A stretch of 64,000 nucleotides of DNA from Paenibacillus sp. SYP-B3998 (GCF_010820665.1 NZ_JAAIKC010000008.1:186001-250000), one strand, 5' to 3'; shown: positions 16,862 to 27,121, numbered from the stretch's first letter. Program-made: numbers and translations. Notes: generated by a model from the letters alone, not told the origin.

Positions 16862-18493
16862 TTAGATGGATTTCGAGCTTTTTCGGTATTCGTTAGGAGA
16901 GAGTCCTTCTTGTTTCTTGAATACTTTACTAAAGTACTTTTCATCCTGGTAGCCCACCATTTCGGCGACTTGTGAGATCCGAAGATGAGGATTGCGCAGC
17001 AGTGTCTTCGCTTTATCCATACGTATTTGACCTAAGTAATCGGATAAATTGACTTCAAACTCCTGCTTGAACTTTCTTGAGATATACTCGCGGCTGAGGA
17101 AGAAGCGGCTGGAGATATCTTGAAGCGTAATATCCTCGTGGTAATGCTGATCAAGAAAAGCAGCGATTTCGAAAATGATATTTTTATCCTTCTGTTGATG
17201 CTGAAGCAGTAATTTGGACAGCTGCAGCATGCTGCGTGTGAGCTCCTGTTGCCAAAGCGTCAGCGACAATATCCCATGCTCATCGAGTGGAACGATCATG
17301 CTGGACGGCTCATCTGCGAGCATCATTTTAACCTCGTCCTCATTTTTGCGCGGGAAAAATTCCTGCACCCAACGACGCTTCATTACAGTATATTCACGCC
17401 ACCAATGATCCAACTGCTCAAACGTAATGGTATCGCTCTGTTTGACGGCGTCGATCCACTGTTGAACAGATTCTTGGATCTTCTCCATGCTGCCGCTGCG
17501 AATAGCCAGATGGATTCGCTCTTCATAATGGCTGAAGGCGAGAGCGCGATGCACGGACTTAGCGCTTGGTGTAAGTGTACTGTGAATCCAAGTGTCCTTA
17601 CTCATGAGATTTCGCTGGCGTAAAGCTTCCCTCGCCTCTTGATAGGATAGCAACAAGTCAGATGGAAAAGGGTGCGAGCGACCAATGCCGAAATCTACGC
17701 GACTTCGTAGCGTTACGCGCATACCTTCATTAATCTTCGTAAGGATCGCTTCAGCCTCTTGCTGATCCTTCCATAGAAACAATACGATCTCGTTATCACT
17801 GTTCCAGTAACGGAAGGCGAAGCCTCGCTGCTTGCTGCTCAGAAACTCGTTACAGATATTGACCAGCGAGAAGAGAAGGAGGTCCAGGTTATGGCTGAAC
17901 TTGTTCTTCAAGCTGCGTTCCATCGTATCCAGTGAAAGGATCGCTACACGGCATTGCGTGATGTTGCGTGACAGGCCAAGCTCCTTGTCTAGTTGATCAG
18001 CAGAACCGTCATAGGTGGAGGGCTCCGCAATCAAATTCGAGAGCAATTTGTCCCAATAGACAGGTTTAATTTGGTTCATTTCAATATTGCGCTCACGATT
18101 TACATGTCGATGTTCCTCCTCTTTGGTCCAGGCGAGTATAGCTTTAGCCAAGGCTTCATTCAATTGATCGGCATCGATAGGCTTGAGGATATAATCGGTG
18201 CCGCCATATTTGACCGTGTGACGCAACAGGGAGAAGTCGTCGTGACCGCTAATTACGATTGTTTTGCTGTTAGGGGCATTGACATGCAGCCACTCGAGAA
18301 GCTGAACCCCATTCATAACGGGCATCATCATATCAGTCATAATGATTTCGGGTTTATCACGTACGATCTGTTCCATAGCTGCTTCGCCATCAGAGGCTTC
18401 TAAGATTGTCACTATCCCGTGATGCTTCCAATTGACGAGCAGGCGGATTGCATCGCGTACGTGTCTTTCATCGTCCACAATTAATACTTTCAT
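16862..18493 (-). CDS. YesN-type response regulator (REC + AraC HTH)
   Basis: 543 residues. The receiver domain at about 1-120 has VDDE, phosphoacceptor Asp in IIMTDMMMPVMNG and KPI; a middle region of unknown fold follows; the AraC-type DNA-binding domain is at about 440-540 (IRMDKAKTLL, GYQDEKYFSKVFKKQEGLSPNEYR). It overlaps the kinase gene by 4 bases (ATGA), so they are co-translated. YesMN systems usually sense extracellular carbohydrate and activate an adjacent ABC importer; the divergent MalFG-type operon at 20440 is the likely target. Confidence 0.92.
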   Translation of the reverse strand: MKVLIVDDERHVRDAIRLLVNWKHHGIVTILEASDGEAAMEQIVRDKPEIIMTDMMMPVMNGVQLLEWLHVNAPNSKTIVISGHDDFSLLRHTVKYGGTDYILKPIDADQLNEALAKAILAWTKEEEHRHVNRERNIEMNQIKPVYWDKLLSNLIAEPSTYDGSADQLDKELGLSRNITQCRVAILSLDTMERSLKNKFSHNLDLLLFSLVNICNEFLSSKQRGFAFRYWNSDNEIVLFLWKDQQEAEAILTKINEGMRVTLRSRVDFGIGRSHPFPSDLLLSYQEAREALRQRNLMSKDTWIHSTLTPSAKSVHRALAFSHYEERIHLAIRSGSMEKIQESVQQWIDAVKQSDTITFEQLDHWWREYTVMKRRWVQEFFPRKNEDEVKMMLADEPSSMIVPLDEHGILSLTLWQQELTRSMLQLSKLLLQHQQKDKNIIFEIAAFLDQHYHEDITLQDISSRFFLSREYISRKFKQEFEVNLSDYLGQIRMDKAKTLLRNPHLRISQVAEMVGYQDEKYFSKVFKKQEGLSPNEYRKSSKSI

Positions 18494-20253
18494 TCGTTTA
18501 CTTCCTTCTGCATGGGAATCTTGATGGTGATTTTCAAGCCATGTGGGTTGGTTGGACTGATCTCTAGCTTGGCATCATCGGTAAAATACAATTGTATCCT
18601 CGTTAGCACATTGCTGAGGCCGATGCAGGCTTCATCCGTGATGGAAGGCGCATGAAGTCGGCTTCTCACCTCACGCATTCGTTCTTCTGTCATGCCAATT
18701 CCGTTATCTTCAACAACGATCATCAGAATATTTCCAGTTTCCTCTAAAATGTTCGCCGAACGTATACATAATAAGCCCGTATTTTGGCTAGGTTTAAACC
18801 CATGCTTGAAATAATTTTCAACAAGGGGCTGCAGGATCATTTTGGGTACGGAAATTGACTTGGTGCTTTCTTCAATCTCAAAGACGATTTCAAACTGGTG
18901 ATCAAAACGTTGCTTTTGCAACTCCAAATAAGAATTAACATGATCGATCTCTTTGCGTAATGGAACGACAGAATCACTTGTGTTCATGCTATAATGCATC
19001 ATTTTCGCTAGGGATGAGATTAATCCATATACTTTTGGCGCATCATGCTGTAAAGCTAGTGTTCCAATGGACTGAAGGGCATTATTCAGAAAATGCGGAT
19101 TGATTTGCGCTTGCAAGGCCATAAGTTGATTCGACTTATTGGCGAGCTCTAGCCGGTATTCGCGCATGACCATTTGATTCAAATCCTGCATAAGGCCATG
19201 GAATCGGTTGGCCAGAATACCTAGCTCATCCGTACGGGCAAGCTCGATATCCGCGTTCATCTGTCCGGCTTGGATACGTGTAATGTAACGAATAAGCTTC
19301 TTAATGGGTGCTGTGAAACGAATGCTAATATAAATGGTTCCTGCAATCACAATCACGAGAAACAGGGTCAAAACAAAGGAATTGATCAAAGTCAACTGTC
19401 TTGCGTTCTTCGTTAATTGCTCATAAGGAAGCCTTTTTACGATGATCCAATCCACAGAATCGGTTTTCATCTTCTCGTAAACATTTACGCCAGCATAGAT
19501 GCCTTTGGTCCATTCGTAGCTGCCATTTTCAGTCTGGCTATGGATGGCCTCATTTCCCCAGTTGCCCTCTAAAGGATGGCCCCATTGAGAGGGATCAGGA
19601 CCGAATACGACGAGGCCGGAATCATCAAGAATATACAGTTCTTCTTGGTCATGGGTGTACAGATTTTTGCATATTTCAGAAATCAAATCGAGATCGAGAT
19701 CGATAACAAGCTCGCCGATTGAGCTATTGTTCGGTGAATACATGATTTTCCGATGCATAGATAGAACAGGTGAAGGAGCAAAATAGACAGTAAGTGGAAT
19801 GCCATAGTTATTGCTTTCATGGGTAGTTTCGAAATAAACGACCTTATTTTCGGGAAAAGGACGTAAATTTTCGTATTTACCGCTTGAACTTTTAGTTATT
19901 TCATTAACGACAAGATAGGAACGGTCACTCACACCTGCATAAAGATAAACCTGTTTGAATTCTTTAATCGAATGGGCCATTACTTGTAGCCCAACCTTGA
20001 TGTCCTTTTCATCCGAAATATCGAATTCCCGTTGTCTCTCTAAGTAGTTGTATAGCTTTTCATTTGTATAGAGGGTAAGGGATGCCTGGGTAACGCTATT
20101 CAAGTAGTTAATGAGATTGGTTTTGCCTTGTGAAATCAATACGGCGTTGTTCGTGATTGTATCCTCTGTTACTCTCTGTTTCGTGAAAAAATAGGAAACG
20201 ACAATGGATGTCAGGAACGGAATCAAAGTGGCAAACAGTAAAAAAAGAATCAA
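18490..20253 (-). CDS. YesM-type sensor histidine kinase (start uncertain)
   Basis: 587 residues from a TTG at 20253. Two membrane helices (about 1-23 and 285-310) bracket an extracellular sensor; then HAMP, a His-kinase domain (INPHFLNNALQSI holds the phospho-His) and an HATPase_c domain with DNGIGM. The TTG has no ribosome site and the homologous reading continues upstream (LIRNSIRNK) until a TGA at 20287. An ATG one frame away, just before a CCC run near 20281, would join this frame if one base were missing. The real N-terminus is therefore probably about 12 residues longer and disturbed by a one-base insertion or a sequencing error. Confidence 0.85.
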   Translation of the reverse strand: MILFLLFATLIPFLTSIVVSYFFTKQRVTEDTITNNAVLISQGKTNLINYLNSVTQASLTLYTNEKLYNYLERQREFDISDEKDIKVGLQVMAHSIKEFKQVYLYAGVSDRSYLVVNEITKSSSGKYENLRPFPENKVVYFETTHESNNYGIPLTVYFAPSPVLSMHRKIMYSPNNSSIGELVIDLDLDLISEICKNLYTHDQEELYILDDSGLVVFGPDPSQWGHPLEGNWGNEAIHSQTENGSYEWTKGIYAGVNVYEKMKTDSVDWIIVKRLPYEQLTKNARQLTLINSFVLTLFLVIVIAGTIYISIRFTAPIKKLIRYITRIQAGQMNADIELARTDELGILANRFHGLMQDLNQMVMREYRLELANKSNQLMALQAQINPHFLNNALQSIGTLALQHDAPKVYGLISSLAKMMHYSMNTSDSVVPLRKEIDHVNSYLELQKQRFDHQFEIVFEIEESTKSISVPKMILQPLVENYFKHGFKPSQNTGLLCIRSANILEETGNILMIVVEDNGIGMTEERMREVRSRLHAPSITDEACIGLSNVLTRIQLYFTDDAKLEISPTNPHGLKITIKIPMQKEVNE

Positions 20254-20439
20254 TTTATTTCGAATGCTGTTGCGGATCAGGGAACATCAACTCGGTTTCT
20301 TATGGGTTGTTTTTTCCCTACATTGTAGCAGGAGAGGTCAACAAATTCCACCTAATGCGTCACGATTATCTGTGTTTTAGAAGAAGCAAGGTATTTATAC
20401 TTAGTATAAAGTTACCTAATCGTAAGGGGGAAAATTCCC

Positions 20440-21324
20440 ATGAAAAACAACAAAGGTATAGCAGGACTTCTCCAGCAATGGGTATTCGTTGGCCCGGCGC
20501 TGATCTTTTTCGCGCTAATTGTCGTCGTTCCTTTTCTAATGAGTATTTATTATTCATTTACGGAATGGAATGGTGTGACAACAACTGTGAAGTTCAACGG
20601 CTTGGACAATTTCAAACACATTCTGTTTGAGGATACGGATTACCGCAATGCGTTCTGGTTTACAACACGTATAACCGTGACGGATGTGATTCTTACGAAT
20701 CTCGTCGGATTTCTTCTCGCTCTCTTGCTCACGCAAGCTTTGAAAACCAGAAATGTACTACGTACCATTTTCTTCATGCCGAACGTAATCGGTGGGCTTT
20801 TGCTCGGTTTCATTTGGCAGTTTATTTTCGTCAAAGGCTTTGGGACGTTAGGCGATTTGACGCATATCGGTTTCTTCCAGCTGCCGTGGCTCGGTGATGC
20901 GCCTACTGCCTTCTGGGCAATCGCTATCGTTAGTATATGGCAAGGCTCCGGTTACTTAATGATTATTTATATCGCGGCACTTTCCAATGTGCCCAAGGAT
21001 ATGGTTGAAGCGGCTTATATTGACGGTGCTACGCGTCTTCAAGTGCTGAAGAACATTATCATTCCGCTCATTATGCCCGCTATTACGGTATGTTTGTTCC
21101 TAACCATTTCGTGGAATTTCAAAATGTTCGACCTGAACTTCTCCTTGACCAAAGGCGGACCATTCAATTCGACGGAATCCGTTTCTATCAATATTTATCA
21201 AGAAGCGTTCCGGAACAATCATTATGGTTTAGGTACAGCCAAAGCGTTAGTATTCTTCATTGTAGTGGCCATTATATCGACCATCCAAGTCATGTACACG
21301 AAACGCAAGGAGGTTGAAGTGTAA
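20440..21324 (+). CDS. Sugar ABC transporter permease (MalF/UgpA-type)
   Basis: 294 residues, about six helices, N-terminal GPALIFFALIVVVPFLMSIYYSF typical of the MalF group, and an EAA loop DMVEAAYIDGATRLQVLKNIIIPL. The ribosome site is TAAGGGGG, about 8 bases before the ATG. It is divergent from yesMN and ends one base into the next gene. The membrane channel subunit pairs with the following MalG-type protein. Confidence 0.92.
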   Translation: MKNNKGIAGLLQQWVFVGPALIFFALIVVVPFLMSIYYSFTEWNGVTTTVKFNGLDNFKHILFEDTDYRNAFWFTTRITVTDVILTNLVGFLLALLLTQALKTRNVLRTIFFMPNVIGGLLLGFIWQFIFVKGFGTLGDLTHIGFFQLPWLGDAPTAFWAIAIVSIWQGSGYLMIIYIAALSNVPKDMVEAAYIDGATRLQVLKNIIIPLIMPAITVCLFLTISWNFKMFDLNFSLTKGGPFNSTESVSINIYQEAFRNNHYGLGTAKALVFFIVVAIISTIQVMYTKRKEVEV

Positions 21325-22160
21325 TGGAGAACGTTAAGAAATATTCAGGACGACTGTTTACGCTCGAAGTTTTGGGCATCGTGCTTGGCATTCTATTCTT
21401 GATTCCTTTCTACTTCGTGATTGTAAACTCACTAAAGACATTTCCGGAGCTAGCAGCCAATACGGCAAAGCTTCCCAAAAGTTTATACTTCGATAACTAT
21501 ATGAAGGTATGGACGATTATGAAGTTTCCGAGCGCCTTCTTTAATTCTTTAGTTGTTACGGTGCTTAGTAATGTTGGGCTTGTCGTCATTAGCTCCATGG
21601 CGGCCTATCGTATGGTGCGTAAAACAAGTAAATTCAACAACTTTGTATTTCTAGCATTCGTTGCTGCCATGGTAATCCCGTTCCAATCCATTATGATCCC
21701 GCTTGTGCGTGTAGCAAGTCAAGTCGGTCTTATGGACAGCAAGTACGGTTTAATTATTTGTTATTTTGGATTCGGCGTATCGCTGAACGTGTTTTTATAT
21801 CACGGCTTTATTAAGTCTATTCCCTTAGAAATTGAAGAATCTGCCACTGTCGATGGTTGCTCGCCGTATGGTGTGTTCTGGCGAATTGTTTTTCCGCTTT
21901 TGAAGCCCATGTCTACAACGGTCATCATCCTAAACAGTTTATGGATTTGGAACGATTACTTGCTGCCTTCGCTTGTCTTGAATAATCCAGATCTGCGAAC
22001 GATTCCGCTTGCTACTTTTTCTTTTTTTGGTCAGTACACGAAGCAATGGGATTTGGCCCTGGCAGGCTTGACACTTGGCGTATTGCCTATCGTTATTTTC
22101 TTCCTTGCGATGCAGAAGCACATCGTTGAAGGGATAACTGCGGGTTCCGTAAAAGGTTAA
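21324..22160 (+). CDS. Carbohydrate ABC transporter permease (MalG-type)
   Basis: 278 residues. Its ATG overlaps the previous stop (TAATG), implying translational coupling. The EAA motif (EIEESATVDGCSPYGVFWRIVFPLLKP) and the C-terminal VEGITAGSVKG are standard for the group. It forms the heterodimeric channel with the preceding permease. Confidence 0.92.
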   Translation: MENVKKYSGRLFTLEVLGIVLGILFLIPFYFVIVNSLKTFPELAANTAKLPKSLYFDNYMKVWTIMKFPSAFFNSLVVTVLSNVGLVVISSMAAYRMVRKTSKFNNFVFLAFVAAMVIPFQSIMIPLVRVASQVGLMDSKYGLIICYFGFGVSLNVFLYHGFIKSIPLEIEESATVDGCSPYGVFWRIVFPLLKPMSTTVIILNSLWIWNDYLLPSLVLNNPDLRTIPLATFSFFGQYTKQWDLALAGLTLGVLPIVIFFLAMQKHIVEGITAGSVKG

Positions 22161-22334
22161 AATTATTGCGAAATAGTTCAAGATCTTCCACCTTTATGTT
22201 CAATATTCTCTGTGTTCTGGGTTTAAGTAAGTGTTTACAATAAACCATGTAAGCTGTTAAGAAGCAGCTCGTCCAAAGAAATTGCCTGTTGGCGATTGAC
22301 GGATTTAAACCAAAAAAAGGGAGGCAATACATCA

Positions 22335-23651
22335 ATGAAAAAACTGACGATGCTCAGCATGGCGGCTGTACTCACACTATCTGTGGTCGCGGCGGGTTGT
22401 GCAAAAAAAGAAACAACTCCGGCGCCCTCGGCTTCAGCAGGTACAACAGCAACTACGCCAGCTACAGGCGGTAAACAAGTTACAATAAAAATGTTCCAAT
22501 TCAAAGTAGAGATTGCTGATCAATTAGGCAAACTCATTCAAGAATATCAGAAGCAAAATCCGAACGTGAAAATTCAAGTGGATACAGTTGGCGGCGGCGC
22601 AGACTATGGCGCAGCATTGCTCGCTAAGTTTAATTCAGGCGATAAACCGGATATTTTCAACAATGGCGGTTTCTCAGATCTGGATAAATGGATTGACAAT
22701 CTCGAGGATCTTTCCGATCAGCCTTGGGTGAAGGATCTCGTAACCGTTGCGAAAGAGCCGATGACCAAGAACGGCAAGCTGTACGGTCAACCTTTGAATT
22801 TGGAAGGCTATGGCTTTATTTATAACAAAGATTTGTTTGCAAAAGCCGGTATTACTGAGCTTCCCAAAACTTATACGCAATTGGAAGCGGCTGCTAAGAA
22901 ATTGCAGGATAGCGGAGTTACACCTTTCGAAACAGGCTATGGCGAATGGTGGGTCCTTGGTAATCACTTCGTAAACTTACCTTTTGCTTACCAACCTGAT
23001 CCGAATGCCTTCATCGATGGCTTGAACAAAGGCACGGCGAAAATCCCAGGTAACGAAGTATTCAATAAATGGACCAATTTGTTCGACTTGCAATTGAAAT
23101 ACGGCAACAAGAACCCATTGCAAACCGACTACAACACGCAAGTTACTGATTTTGCTACAGGTAAAGCAGCGATGACCCAGCAAGGGAACTGGACGCAAGT
23201 TCAAATCTCTAAAACAAATCCTGATATCAAAATTGGCTTCTTGCCAATGCCGATCAGTGACGATGCAGCAGCAAACGATAAGTTGTTTGTAGGCGTACCG
23301 AATAACTGGGTTATTAACAAAAACTCTGCTGTCAAAGAGGAAGCTAAGAAATTCTTGAACTGGATGGTAACTTCGGACGTAGGTAAAAAATACATCACGG
23401 ACGAATTTAAATTCATTCCTGCCTTCACTACGATCCCAGCAGATGAGAAAGTGCTTGGACCGCTTGCAGCAGATATTATCAAATACAGCAAAGACAACAA
23501 AACACTCAGCTGGAACTGGTTTAAATTCCCAGGTGGCGAAGCTTCTAGCAAAAAATTTGGCGATATTATGCAAGGTTATGTTGCCAAGAAGTATACGAAG
23601 GATCAAATGCTGGATGAATTCCAGAAAACGTGGGATAGTCTTAAGAAGTAA
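22335..23651 (+). CDS. Extracellular sugar-binding lipoprotein
   Basis: 438 residues. The ATG at 22335 is used because it opens a lipoprotein signal peptide with VAAGC (Cys22) and has GGGAGG upstream; an in-frame start at 22296 would add a hydrophilic leader with no ribosome site. The mature part follows family-1 sugar-binding proteins (NKDLFAKAGITELPKTYTQLEAAAKKL; VPNNWVINKNS). Unusually the binding protein comes last, after a 175-base gap that may hold its own promoter or a processing site. No ATPase gene is present. It delivers the ligand to the two upstream permeases; the ligand is not known. Confidence 0.9.
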   Translation: MKKLTMLSMAAVLTLSVVAAGCAKKETTPAPSASAGTTATTPATGGKQVTIKMFQFKVEIADQLGKLIQEYQKQNPNVKIQVDTVGGGADYGAALLAKFNSGDKPDIFNNGGFSDLDKWIDNLEDLSDQPWVKDLVTVAKEPMTKNGKLYGQPLNLEGYGFIYNKDLFAKAGITELPKTYTQLEAAAKKLQDSGVTPFETGYGEWWVLGNHFVNLPFAYQPDPNAFIDGLNKGTAKIPGNEVFNKWTNLFDLQLKYGNKNPLQTDYNTQVTDFATGKAAMTQQGNWTQVQISKTNPDIKIGFLPMPISDDAAANDKLFVGVPNNWVINKNSAVKEEAKKFLNWMVTSDVGKKYITDEFKFIPAFTTIPADEKVLGPLAADIIKYSKDNKTLSWNWFKFPGGEASSKKFGDIMQGYVAKKYTKDQMLDEFQKTWDSLKK

Positions 23652-23670
23652 CACCATTATGAACCAAAAT

Positions 23671-23700
23671 AAAGCCTCAGCGTCAATGCTGAGGCTTTTT
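23671..23700 (+). terminator. Intrinsic terminator after sugar-binding gene
   Basis: AAAGCCTCAGC (23671-23681) and GCTGAGGCTTTTT (23688-23700) form a perfect stem with a 6-base loop and T-run. Confidence 0.93.
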
Positions 23701-23732
23701 GCCGTTTAACAGAAGGGGAAGGGGCTGATACA

Positions 23733-24998
23733 ATGAGGAGGACTGGAGGGTTTACGATAATCATGGGAATTAGAACCTGGCTGCAAGTGAAACGAAATCC
23801 GCTTCCATTAGAGAAACAATTATCTCGTGAGGCGATTATTTCGCTAATTATTCATTCAACCTTTCAATTCGGAGCTTCAATGTCAGGTGTATTCTTGAAT
23901 TTGTATTTGTGGCGTCTCACGCAAAGTCTGGCAGTAAACGGTACTTATAATCTCATTGTTTACCTATTAACACCGCTTGGATTCGCCATTGGTGGATGGA
24001 TGATCAAGAAGAAAGACAGGATGGTTTCTTACAGGTTAGGGATCGTGCTGGTCGCACTGTTTTATTTAAGCGTTATCATTGCGCAAGAGAAATTAGTCGA
24101 GTACTATATCCTCTTCGCCGTCTTTAATGGACTAGCCTCGGCTTTTTACTGGGTGGGCTATCTTACTTTGATGTATGATGTTTCAACAGAGCAGAATCGC
24201 ATTCGCTATTTGGCCTTTAACATGATTTTCTTCACGGTAGCTACGCTAGCAGGACCTGCATTGGCTGGATTCATCATCCGTTTGCAGGAGGGCCTTCGCG
24301 GTTATACAATTGTTTTCTCGATTGCATTTTTTATGTTTTTATTGGCAACTCTTATCTCTCTGAAGATCAAAGCGTTCAGTAGTCATCATAAAGTGTACTA
24401 TTTAAAATATACGGGACTTATCATGAAAAAGGACAAGGATTGGCTGAAGTCACTGTTAGGTTTTACAGGAATGGGTCTTCTTCAAGGAACGATGTTATTT
24501 CTGCCTAACATTCTTCTATTTAAAGTAGTGCCGCGAGAAGATATTGTAGGTTATTTGGGCGTACTTTACTCAAGCTTAAGTATCGTAATGGGGGTCTTTA
24601 TTTCCAAATATGCTCAAGCAAGCAAAGCGCGTATGTATTTGGCCATTTCTACGATTGGATATTTGATAGGCGCTTCATTATTGTTAGGAAGTATTAATGT
24701 ATGGTCGGTGGTAAGCTTTATGATTTTGTATTCGATTTTCGCTCCTTTGCAGGGGAATACGATGACGGGCTATTATTATGGGCTTATTTCAAAGCTTCCG
24801 CTAAAAGGAGAACTAAAGGTCGAAAGCGTCGTTGTTCGAGAATTTTTCTTAAATGTTGGCAGGGTTATTTCAATTTTCTGTTTAATATTTTTTGGCAGCG
24901 AGCTCGATGGTGGCTGGATCCCATGGATTTTGATTACGGCTTCCTTTACGCAAATAGCTCTGGTATGGTCCGTCAGAACGCAAACTCAATCATTATAG
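23733..24998 (+). CDS. MFS transporter
   Basis: 421 residues with about 12 hydrophobic segments, and a basic loop between helices 2 and 3 (MIKKKDRM) in the place of the MFS signature. The start at 23733 follows GAAGGGGAAGGGG by about 8 bases. The substrate cannot be read from the sequence. A terminator lies directly before it, so it forms its own unit, perhaps continuing into the oxidoreductase at 25085. Confidence 0.85.
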   Translation: MRRTGGFTIIMGIRTWLQVKRNPLPLEKQLSREAIISLIIHSTFQFGASMSGVFLNLYLWRLTQSLAVNGTYNLIVYLLTPLGFAIGGWMIKKKDRMVSYRLGIVLVALFYLSVIIAQEKLVEYYILFAVFNGLASAFYWVGYLTLMYDVSTEQNRIRYLAFNMIFFTVATLAGPALAGFIIRLQEGLRGYTIVFSIAFFMFLLATLISLKIKAFSSHHKVYYLKYTGLIMKKDKDWLKSLLGFTGMGLLQGTMLFLPNILLFKVVPREDIVGYLGVLYSSLSIVMGVFISKYAQASKARMYLAISTIGYLIGASLLLGSINVWSVVSFMILYSIFAPLQGNTMTGYYYGLISKLPLKGELKVESVVVREFFLNVGRVISIFCLIFFGSELDGGWIPWILITASFTQIALVWSVRTQTQSL

Positions 24999-25084
24999 CG
25001 TTAAGTTCGAATATATAGCATGAGAGTGTGAACTCGCGGGTATTCTTATAAGGAGGAAGTTTGGGAAAAGAGGGCGTGTAAGCG

Positions 25085-26035
25085 ATGGAGCATTATGATT
25101 GCGTCATTGTAGGTGGGGGCATTGCCGGTCTTCAAGCAGCTATTCAACTAGGCAGATATGAATATCGGGTGCTTGTGATTGATGCAGGATCAGGGCGTTC
25201 TACGCTATGTCGCAGCTATCACAACCTATTAGGATGGCCTGACGGCGTATCCGGCGAAGAGCTACGCAAAATTGGCCGACAGCAGGCGGAGCGGTTAGGT
25301 GTTATTTTTGCCGAGGATGAAGTTGTGCAAGCGGTGGCAAAAGGAAAATTAGGGACAGGCTTCGAGCTGTGGGGAAAATCAGGTAAAGGGTATGAAGCTC
25401 TAACCTTGCTGCTTGCGACAGGACTGATGGATCGCATGCCTGAGTTACCAGGGTTGAAAAGCTGTTTGGGGTTAACTATTTATGTATGCCCAGATTGTGA
25501 TGGTTATGAAATCAAAGATAAACGAACGATCGTAATGGGTTCGGGAAATGCCGGAGCAAGTATGGCGCTAATGCTGAGCAGGCACACTCCGTATCTTACG
25601 TATATAAATCATGAGCAAAGACCCATACATAACAAAAATATGTCTGAACTAAAGCATAAAGGGATATTGTATGTGGACGAAGACATCCACGAGGTCATCG
25701 CTGGAGCGGACGGCAAAATACGGGCCGTTCGCTTAGCTAGCGGCAGGCAAATCGAAGCGGAGCGAGGCTTTATCGCATTTGGCGGCAACGAAGTGAAATC
25801 GGATTTAGCTAGGCAGCTTGGAGCTGAGCGTATGGAGAACCGACACATCGTAACCGATTCCCGCAGCAAGATGACGAGTGTACCGTTCGTATGGGCTGCG
25901 GGAGATGTCGGTGTTCATGCGGAGCAAGTATCGATTGCGATGGGGGAAGGCTCCCAGGCGGCGATATGGATGAATAAAGCGCTTCTTATGATGAAGGAAG
26001 AAACAACCGCTTATCAGGCAATTGTTCGGTCATAG
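25085..26035 (+). CDS. TrxR-like NAD(P)/FAD-dependent oxidoreductase
   Basis: 316 residues, the size of low-molecular-weight thioredoxin reductase. The FAD motif GGGIAG is at residues 10-15, the redox pair Cys135-Pro-Asp-Cys138 is present, a second GSGNAG nucleotide motif is near 155, and WAAGDVG is the C-terminal FAD signature. A TrxR would normally read CATC or similar in the redox loop, and no thioredoxin gene is adjacent, so a related disulfide or small-molecule reductase is possible. The ribosome site around 25070 (AAAGAGGGCGTG) fits the ATG. Confidence 0.85.
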   Translation: MEHYDCVIVGGGIAGLQAAIQLGRYEYRVLVIDAGSGRSTLCRSYHNLLGWPDGVSGEELRKIGRQQAERLGVIFAEDEVVQAVAKGKLGTGFELWGKSGKGYEALTLLLATGLMDRMPELPGLKSCLGLTIYVCPDCDGYEIKDKRTIVMGSGNAGASMALMLSRHTPYLTYINHEQRPIHNKNMSELKHKGILYVDEDIHEVIAGADGKIRAVRLASGRQIEAERGFIAFGGNEVKSDLARQLGAERMENRHIVTDSRSKMTSVPFVWAAGDVGVHAEQVSIAMGEGSQAAIWMNKALLMMKEETTAYQAIVRS

Positions 26036-26057
26036 TCACCCCAAAGTGAAGAGAAGA

Positions 26058-26852
26058 TCAATCGTGGCTTTCGTTTGGGGTATTAAGTTGGGTTGCAGCT
26101 GGAACAAGCTCATCCTGGACGATGTTTTGGACAACAGCAAGGGGAACTAAGGCGGTAGGAAATGCGGCTACAACATGAGCATACTCGCTCAGTGCCTTCT
26201 CTCCTAATGGCGTGATATGATAAATGCCGCGGCTCTGACGGACGAACCAACGGTAGTAGTTTTTTTGGAGCAGGGAACTGACCGCTTTGTTGCCCGTGTA
26301 GTCGCGCAGTTGACGAGGGCTTAGGGGGCCATACGTGATAAGAAGCTGAACACAGTGCAGCGATTTCTCTCGGTATGCTGTCATCAGCTTCTGTTGAAAG
26401 CTTCCGCCTACATTGTAATCGCCGCTGCGTTCATGAAATTCATTGACGACTTTGAGGGCTGCGCGCTTGTTGGCGCGCAGCATATAAGGTGTAGGCTCGC
26501 AGACAACATCGACTGCGGGCTTTTTGCGTTTATAGAATTGCACGGTCATGATGCCCAAACCGAGCATACGGCATAATCGGCGTAAATCGTCCCATTGGAG
26601 TCGATGAGGGGCACGCCCCTTGTTAGGCAGCTCGAAAGCGACATAGACTTCCGAAGTTAGGCGCAGCCGTTCAATGCCTTGAACAAGAAGCGGAATATTG
26701 AAGCTCTTCTTCAGTTCGACAACGACGGGGGGCTCCTCGCCACGAATCGCTACCATATCGCAGTGCTTCACTTCACCGCGAACGGTATAGCCTCTTTCTT
26801 CGAAATATTGTTTAATCGGAGCATACAGCTCCGTTTCGTTCTTGATTGGCAT
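26058..26852 (-). CDS. DUF2161-like PD-(D/E)XK phosphodiesterase-family protein
   Basis: 264 residues. The N-terminal half shows the core of the PD-(D/E)XK nuclease fold: Asp32 in HCDMVAIRG and Glu46-x-Lys48 in VVVELKK. The C-terminal half looks like a winged helix (LSPRQLRDYTGNKAVSSLLQKNYYRWFVRQSRGIYHITPLG). The arrangement matches the DUF2161 family, whose function is not established. It is convergent with the preceding oxidoreductase; a CCCCAAA/TTTGGGG pair spans the short gap and may end transcription. Confidence 0.75.
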   Translation of the reverse strand: MPIKNETELYAPIKQYFEERGYTVRGEVKHCDMVAIRGEEPPVVVELKKSFNIPLLVQGIERLRLTSEVYVAFELPNKGRAPHRLQWDDLRRLCRMLGLGIMTVQFYKRKKPAVDVVCEPTPYMLRANKRAALKVVNEFHERSGDYNVGGSFQQKLMTAYREKSLHCVQLLITYGPLSPRQLRDYTGNKAVSSLLQKNYYRWFVRQSRGIYHITPLGEKALSEYAHVVAAFPTALVPLAVVQNIVQDELVPAATQLNTPNESHD

Positions 26853-27121
26853 GTTAATCCGTTTCCCCTATCGTTATGGCATGCTAAGTAGAATGTGTTT
26901 CATTATAGCATAGCTTTTGTTCCAATAGGGGTGAAGTAACTTATCTAACATGCTGAATGAACTAGACGAATAACAGAGGGGAAGCCAGGAGTGGACATCA
27001 TCCACTGAAATGGACGCCTATTTGGAAGAAGGGCATGAATTCTTAAGATTTTCTTTAAGATTACTTATAAAGCTTTTAATTAATCTTCCTTATGATAAGA
27101 ACATGAAGGGAGTTACCGATC

